A stretch of DNA of 11,526 nucleotides from Entrophospora sp. SA101 (lineage: Eukaryota; Glomeromycota; Glomeromycetes; Entrophosporales; Entrophosporaceae), in the NCBI GenBank assembly GCA_958430865.1, contig CAUDNR010001676.1, positions 1 to 11,526 of the forward strand, written 5' to 3'. A model generated the notes under the pieces. It was not told the origin of the DNA. It did not search any database and saw nothing but the letters and a program-made list of their open reading frames with translations. Below, piece by piece: positions 6,930 to 11,526 of the stretch (its first letter is position 1; each line of letters opens with the position of its first letter). The translations under genes and the position numbers were made by a program.

Positions 6930-8184
6930 ATGTCAAATTACTCTCGTTCAATGGAATCTAGTACTCGTTCAAATACTGTTAATAATACATCAACACCAAA
7001 TTTAAAAGCTATACAAGTTAAATTAGTGCTTCTTGGTAAGAAACTAGTTTAAGACTACAATAATTATTTGTTTAAATTTTAATAATAATAACCAAAAAGA
7101 CTTTATAGTCATTTATTATAATATTATATTGTAATTCGTTATGATTAAATTAATATTATATATTAATATTATATATTATATTATTTATTTGTTTATCTGT
7201 TTACTATCACTATTATTATTTGTCATTTCAATCATTCACTATTATTATTATTAATACAACTGTTAAATAAATACATAATATTTTATTAGGTGAGGCGGCT
7301 GTTGGTAAATCAAGTTTGGTGCTCAGATTTGTCAGTGATGAATTTCAAGAAAATAAAGAACCAACAATTGGTGGTAAAGTATTTACATTCAACAAATAAA
7401 ATAATTGTTATTGTTATTGTTATAAATAATAGTTTAAAAATTTTTTTTTAAAAATAATGTTAGCCGCATTTTTAACACAAAAATGTCCTTTGGAGGACAA
7501 AGTGATCAAATTTGAAATTTGGGATACTGCTGGACAAGAAAGATTTCATTCTTTAGCTCCAATGTATTATAGAAACGCCCAAGCTGCTGTTGTTGTTTAT
7601 GATGTAACAAAATCTGTAAGTCATTTCATCACTTTATTCAATATTTAATTATCTGTTCATTCATTATTATAATTAATTAGTTAATTAATTTTTTTTATTT
7701 GTTAAGGCTTCTCTTGAGAAAGCAAAGTCTTGGGTAAAAGAACTTCAACGTCAAGCGAATCCAAATATTGTTATTGCCCTTGCAGGTAACAAGATAGACC
7801 TTGTCCAGAATATTGAAGTAAGCGAGGATGACCCTACAGAAAATCCGAGACAAGTCTTGACTGAAGAAGCAAAAGCTTATGCTCTTGAAGCTGGTTTATT
7901 ATTTTTTGAAACTAGTGCTAAAAAAGGTGACGGTGTTAAAGACGTTTTCAAGGAAATTGGTATGATAAACTAGTATAACTATAACTTATTTATTTAATGA
8001 TGTCTTTACTAAATGGTTATATTTTATTTTAGCCAAAAAAATCCCTCTTGAACACATCATGTCTGCTCGTCCTGGCACAAGAACAGGTGTAAACACTGAT
8101 CATCGAATAAATTTGAATCAACATGGAGTTGGACCATATGGCAGACCAAATGTTACTAGAGATTCTAATGGTTGTTCTTGTTAA
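6930..8184 (+). CDS. ypt5: Rab5/Ypt5 small GTPase, endosomal
   Basis: Five exons (6930-7035, 7290-7373, 7464-7615, 7707-7959, 8033-8184) join in frame to 248 residues. All introns are GT-AG; the third ends AAG, a weaker acceptor. Motifs: P-loop GEAAVGKS at 36-43, effector region with T61 and IGAAFLTQ at 62-69, DTAGQ at 84-88, NKID at 142-145, TSAK at 183-186, and the Cys-Ser-Cys terminus (246-248) of the CxC type that is geranylgeranylated. [20 protein letters not shown] and [12 protein letters not shown] are Rab5-specific. Known role: GTP-dependent control of early endosome fusion and vacuolar sorting with effectors such as Vps34 complexes and tethers. At 248 residues it exceeds the usual ~210-220, because of a Ser/Asn/Thr-rich N-terminal extension of about 25 residues and an acidic insertion after NKID (roughly 150-162), as in some fungal Ypt52-type proteins. 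It is the only intact gene here. Confidence 0.97.
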
Positions 8185-8454
8185 ATTATAATTATTGTCA
8201 ATACTAATAATTATTATTTTACAATATCTATATTTCCCAAGAATTTTTTTTGTTTGGTAAATAATATTATTATATTTATATATATAGACAAAAAAACTAA
8301 GTTTTTTTAATATTATTTTGCTATTAATACTACTACTATTATTTTATTTTATATTTTTTTTTGATCAGGTTTTTTTAAGAATCATTAATGTTTTTTTTTA
8401 ATATTGTATTACTTCACCCTTATACTCTATCATATAAACTAAAAGATTTTAAAA

Positions 8455-8506
8455 GTCCCAATTAATATTTCTACTATTACATATTTAAATATATATTTAT
8501 TGGGAC
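8455..8506. repeat. AT-rich stem-loop downstream of Rab5
   Basis: GTCCCAATTAATAT at 8455-8468 pairs with ATATTTATTGGGAC at 8493-8506 with one mismatch, around 24 bases. It lies in the probable 3' untranslated or 3' flanking region. It could be a tiny inverted-repeat element or an RNA hairpin. Confidence 0.5.
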
Positions 8507-8598
8507 AATTGATGTAACACTATTACAGTCAGGGATATTACGAGCAACGGAAACCCCTCCAGAAATTCTGTTTTATTTATATTGCTTTTTTAATATTC

Positions 8599-8627
8599 AA
8601 TAAAAATGTATATAACTTTTAAATAAA
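8599..8627 (+). terminator. Possible polyadenylation signals for Rab5
   Basis: AATAAA occurs at 8599-8604 and again at 8622-8627, 415 or more bases after the Rab5 stop. In DNA this AT-rich the word is common by chance, so nearer cryptic signals may be used instead. Confidence 0.3.
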
Positions 8628-9712
8628 TCTAAGTTGGTTTTTCTCAAGTTGTACTTTTTTTTTAATTAGTTATTTATTACTTTGGGGCGTTTGGCGTGAA
8701 ACTCCTTTGATTGGCTAATTAATTTTTACATGTGGGCTTTTCTACTGTAGAACATTCTCGGAAACCATACCACTTTACATAGCAAAATTTTGATTTTTTT
8801 TCTTTAAAATTTCGAAAAAAAATAAGCAATCCCTTGAAATCAGTGTTGAAAGTAAGCATGGCGGACATTTATATGTCGCAAAGTGACAAAATCGATTGTC
8901 GATTTAAAATAGAAAAAAACTGCCACGAGTAACGTGATTGTATAACCATGATATTTTACTTGAATATATATAGTTACGAATAAATTATGATCGCATTATT
9001 CAGGATTATTAATCTGAACGCACTCATATTTCTCTTATTGTTACAATATGTTTTATTATAACAAAAATAAATCTGTCGACATTGTTCATATCTTCATAAC
9101 ATTACTTTATACATATATCATTATTACTTCTTACATATATCATTATTACTTCTCTACTATCGTAATTATTCAAACGTTCATAATCATTGCTTTCATGTTA
9201 CGTATCTAAAATGATCATAATTCATAACCGAAGAATCATAACATCATCATTATGACTTACTATAATATTGATTCATAATATATTTTGCTGTAATTATTTG
9301 TACATATGACATAGAACTGCTTTCCAACTTTCTTATGACTTTGTGATGTTAATGAATTAACACTCCTTCAAAAATATATACCAAGACATCAAATCGATAG
9401 TAATTCTTTTGATCTTGAAAACATAAAAAAAATTATATTGCTCACAAAATATTTAATGTATTAAAAAAAGCTCGTATCACATTATGATCTGTATTGTGAA
9501 ACTTGCTATTTCAATTGAATTTAGAATAGAACAAGTTTACAATTGAGGGAGCAAAGTGAGCCATCGAGACTTTCATTTACGTTTCCGAATTCGCAGAAAA
9601 ACATATTCGAAAGAATTTATTATTATTTTAGTTAATAAACAATTTTTCAAATTTCAAAAAAAAAAAATTTATATACGCGTGTATAAAAATGAGAAAAAAT
9701 TAATTTTAACTA
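8628..9712. other. AT-rich intergenic stretch
   Basis: No convincing gene. A 24-codon frame starts ATGGCGGAC at 8858 after a GC-richer patch with a CCAAT box (ATTGGC at about 8710) and could be a first exon, but I find no partner exon. A 22-base sequence (ACATATATCATTATTACTTCT plus T) is repeated in tandem from 9111 to about 9153. A plus-strand frame at 9556-9876 starts with GTG and overlaps a more credible minus-strand frame, so it is not called. Confidence 0.5.
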
Positions 9713-9997
9713 TTAGTCATCAATCCTTTTCCACACGTAATTTCTTTTATCGCCATGCTTTAGAGTTGCTTGATATTCCACAACATCACCTTCTTGTTTT
9801 AAAATACCTACAAGCAATATTACTTTGTTTACTTCCTCTATATAAATCATTTATTTTTCATGAGTTTGAGATTTAACAGTATTTAAATCATTCAAAGACG
9901 ATGGATTTGATGATGATGTTTTCAGGTTTAGAGCAGGACTACTACACACAAATATAATGATAATAATCATGATTGTCTTATTAATTTCTGATTGCAT
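9713..9997 (-). pseudogene. Small secreted-protein-like gene with in-frame TAA
   Basis: From ATG 9995-9997 the minus strand reads MQSEINKTIMIIIIIFVCSS, a charged N-terminus plus a strongly hydrophobic core, then a Ser/Thr/Asn-rich stretch, to TAA at 9851-9853 (48 residues). The same frame then continues from an immediate ATG for 45 codons to tandem TAA-TAG stops at 9710-9715, ending NYVWKRIDD and including GDVVEYQATLKHGDKR. The second part has a mixed soluble composition. A signal-peptide-like start (cleavage perhaps after about residue 19-22) fits a small secreted protein or effector candidate. It is either a gene broken by one stop, two small frames, or a spliced gene (AG at about 9804 could be an acceptor). 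I recognise no family. Confidence 0.45.
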
Positions 9998-10027
9998 AAT
10001 TTTTTGATAAGTGAAAAATGAAAAACA

Positions 10028-10222
10028 ATTTATTTGTTTATTTATTCATTTATTTATTCTATTTATTTACAGAATTGTTATTCGCACCCTTCCCGTGACT
10101 AAGACAAAGATGAACCAATAAAATCATCACATTTTAAAGCCATTCATTGGTCACATTACTACACTTAGTCACGGGAGGGGTGCGAATAACAATTCCCTTT
10201 ATTTATTTATTTATTTATTTAT
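10028..10222. repeat. TTTA microsatellite split by an insertion
   Basis: Imperfect TTTA repeats run at about 10028-10069 and cleaner ones at about 10198-10222. The 124-bp inverted-repeat element lies between them, so it appears to have inserted into the microsatellite. Confidence 0.75.
10072..10195. mobile_element. 124-bp MITE-like inverted-repeat element
   Basis: The arms 10072-10103 (starting GAATTGTTATTCGCACCC) and 10164-10195 are 32 bases long and complementary at 31 positions. The 60-base centre has CCAAT and ATTGG in inverse positions, extending a looser pairing inward. There is no coding capacity, so it would need a transposase supplied elsewhere, or it may simply fold as a hairpin. 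AGTCACGGGAG within the arm also occurs at 1719-1729 near the right end of the 842-2006 element. The target duplication is masked by the TTTA repeat on both sides. Confidence 0.82.
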
Positions 10223-10287
10223 TACGTTGATAATTAATTTTCTAATGATTTTTTTTACATACTTTTTTTTACAAGGTATTTTTTTTA

Positions 10288-10925
10288 TTACATCAATTCT
10301 TTCAAGCCATTTTGGTTCAAGAGATTTAACCTTTTGTACTCATCAATAACATATCTATCTACCTTTATGCAATCAAAATCAAAAGATAATATATCCAGAG
10401 AATCCCACAAAGGTGCCTTACTCATCGCCACATATCTGTCCTGTGGCAAACATATTTTCATCAATGGATACAGTTGAGTGTAGCAGTGTAAGGCCTTGTG
10501 TCTTGTGAACAGTGAGTGCAAATGCATTCTGAATTGGATTGCTTCCTGGATGCTGGTATTCCATTGATAGTGAAGTATGTGATTTCTCTTTGAACATTTA
10601 TCTTTACAATATTGTTAGCTGTGGGGAAAGCAACCTCGACATTATTATCATCAATTACCTTGGCGATTACTCCTATTGTCTCATTACATATTCCATGTTC
10701 AAACAATTTATTATTTAGGAACATTATGCGAGCACCTCCAACAAATATCATAAAAGAATCCTGTATATCCTGGATCATGATGTCTTTGTTGGAATCAAAG
10801 ACCCTGAATGTAAAGTCCAAAAAATCATCATTGTCAAGTCTTGAAGTTACCATACCATTCAAAATGTTAGATCCACTCACAGACTTTACAAATGCGATTG
10901 TAGATAAGATGGAAGATATAATTAT
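10288..10925 (-). pseudogene. C-terminal fragment of Pif1-like helicase
   Basis: Three frames in order give the second RecA-like domain of a Pif1-family helicase. Frame 1 (from 10925) contains NILNGMVTSRLDNDDFLD, VGGARIMFLNN, HGICNETIGVI and INGIPASRK. After a shift near 10533-10545 comes NAFALTVHKTQGLTLLHS (the family's TxHKxQG motif), and after a shift near 10430-10450 comes YVAMSKAPLWDSLDI (motif VI with Arg replaced by Lys), ending at TAA 10288-10290. Known: Pif1 helicases unwind DNA 5' to 3', and Pif1-like domains also form the helicase of Helitrons. The Walker A and B half is absent: an AT-rich stop-filled sequence begins at 10926. The copy is truncated and non-functional. Large numbers of such helicases occur in Glomeromycetes (from memory). 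Confidence 0.85.
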
Positions 10926-11118
10926 TTAAGAGTTTTTATTTTTTATTTTTTTTAGGTGTGATTTAAATTGTTTTGTGAGTATCAAATATTTTCTTTGCAT
11001 CTAGTAGCTCATTCACTTAACTTTTTTATACAAATTTTTTTCATCCAAGAACAAACATTGATTTTTCTTCACTAGCCAAATCATAAAAATCAGTAATTCA
11101 ATGAATGGCAGCACAAGA

Positions 11119-11436
11119 AACATATGTTAATGTAGACATGACAATAAATGTGTCCGCATGTGAAAAAAAAAAGAAAAACATAAGGTGTGAAAATAAACAC
11201 GTAGTGCATAGGTATGTGTTCTTAACAATTTCGAACACGTAATTGACAGCAAACAACAATCAATGATGGGTGTAGGAACACATGTAGGAACACATGTTAA
11301 CATTGCAGCATGGATGACATGACAATAAACGCGTCCGCGTGTGAAAAAAAAGGAAAGACATATGGTGTAAAAATAAACACGTACATGTTCTTATCAATTT
11401 TGAACATGTTGATTGACAGCAACAACAATCAATGGA
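11119..11436. repeat. Two diverged ~125-bp direct repeats
   Basis: The copies 11135-11266 and 11316-11436 share, in order, GACATGACAATAAAYG, GTCCGC-TGTGAAAAAAA, GTGT-AAAATAAACACGTA, TGTTCTTA-CAATTT, GAACA, ATTGACAGCAA and CAACAATCAATG. Homology extends upstream to AACAYATGTTAA at 11119 and about 11289. GTAGGAACACAT is in perfect tandem at about 11273-11296. A minus-strand Cys-rich frame across 11260-11463 comes from reading these repeats and is not supported as a gene. Confidence 0.75.
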
Positions 11437-11526
11437 GCATAGTGGACATAGCATAGTGGACATTTGATTTCATTGGCTAAATTATGTGACGATCTCCCCT
11501 CCAGATATCACGCAAAAATTAAATTT
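11437..11526 (-). repeat. Right arm of window-scale inverted repeat
   Basis: Its reverse complement matches 30-129 (see that entry for the shared blocks). A 14-base unit, GCATAGTGGACATA, is in tandem at 11437-11464, so the ATGTCC block is doubled in this copy. The repeat runs off the window end, so its true limit is unknown. Confidence 0.7.

Noticed and set aside
8858..8932. 24-codon frame starting MADIYMSQ
   Set aside because: Plausible as a first exon, but no downstream exon or splice partner could be found.
8526..8943. Possible TA-flanked element (TACAGTCAGGGATATTACG and an inverse TACAATCACGTTACTCG)
   Set aside because: The resemblance needs gaps and covers under 20 bases; not enough to call terminal repeats.
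9556..9876. 106-codon plus-strand frame
   Set aside because: Starts with GTG, is Lys/Ile/Phe-rich, and overlaps a minus-strand frame with better composition and an ATG.
10612..10929. 105-codon plus-strand frame starting MLAVGKATS
   Set aside because: Antisense shadow of the Pif1-like helicase fragment.
11260..11463. 67-codon minus-strand Cys-rich frame
   Set aside because: Cysteines arise from repeated ACA/GCA words in the 12-, 14- and 125-base repeats; the ends coincide with repeats, not gene signals.
1..11526. tRNA, rRNA or CRISPR array
   Set aside because: No tRNA arm pattern, conserved rRNA block or regularly spaced short repeats with unique spacers was seen.

Overview
The window looks like nuclear DNA of a very AT-rich fungus, most likely an arbuscular mycorrhizal fungus (Glomeromycotina, Rhizophagus-like). 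This is inferred from the AT-rich intergenic DNA, a Rab5 gene with four short GT-AG introns, a Pif1-type helicase remnant, and repeat and protein styles I associate with that group from memory; no search was run. It holds one clearly intact gene, a Rab5/Ypt5 endosomal GTPase at 6930-8184 (+). Most of the rest is layered transposon debris.

Layout. 1-841: non-coding, opening with one arm of a degenerate inverted repeat whose partner is the last ~87 bases of the window. 842-2006: a degenerate TA-flanked, CAGTC...GACTG-ended element with minus-strand coding remnants, the last of which ends in a PIP-box-like motif. 2007-2362: gap. 2363-4958 (-): a long broken gene of an uncharacterised family (N-terminal CxxC/CxxC module, central acidic motifs, C-terminal RING-H2) with one retained intron, three in-frame stops and at least four frameshifts. 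4959-5233: gap. 5234-6623: a second copy of the same coding end as at 842, split by a ~1.2 kb nested element (5333-6518). The nested element contains 51-bp and ~72-bp duplications and a ~75-bp minisatellite. 6624-6929: Rab5 promoter. 8185-9712: Rab5 3' region and AT-rich intergenic DNA. 9713-9997 (-): small signal-peptide-like ORF that continues in frame past a TAA. 10072-10195: a 124-bp near-perfect inverted-repeat element inside a TTTA microsatellite. 10288-10925 (-): frameshifted C-terminal piece of a Pif1-like helicase. 11119-11436: two diverged copies of a ~125-bp repeat.

The genes do not form a pathway: one housekeeping gene sits among decayed mobile DNA, with a transposon end 306 bases upstream of its start codon. 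The best leads are (i) the broken multi-domain gene, which may represent an undescribed transposase-like family, (ii) the two same-end copies of a TA-target element, where one copy serves as the empty site that dates and defines the nested insertion in the other, and (iii) the small secreted-protein-like locus at 9713-9997.
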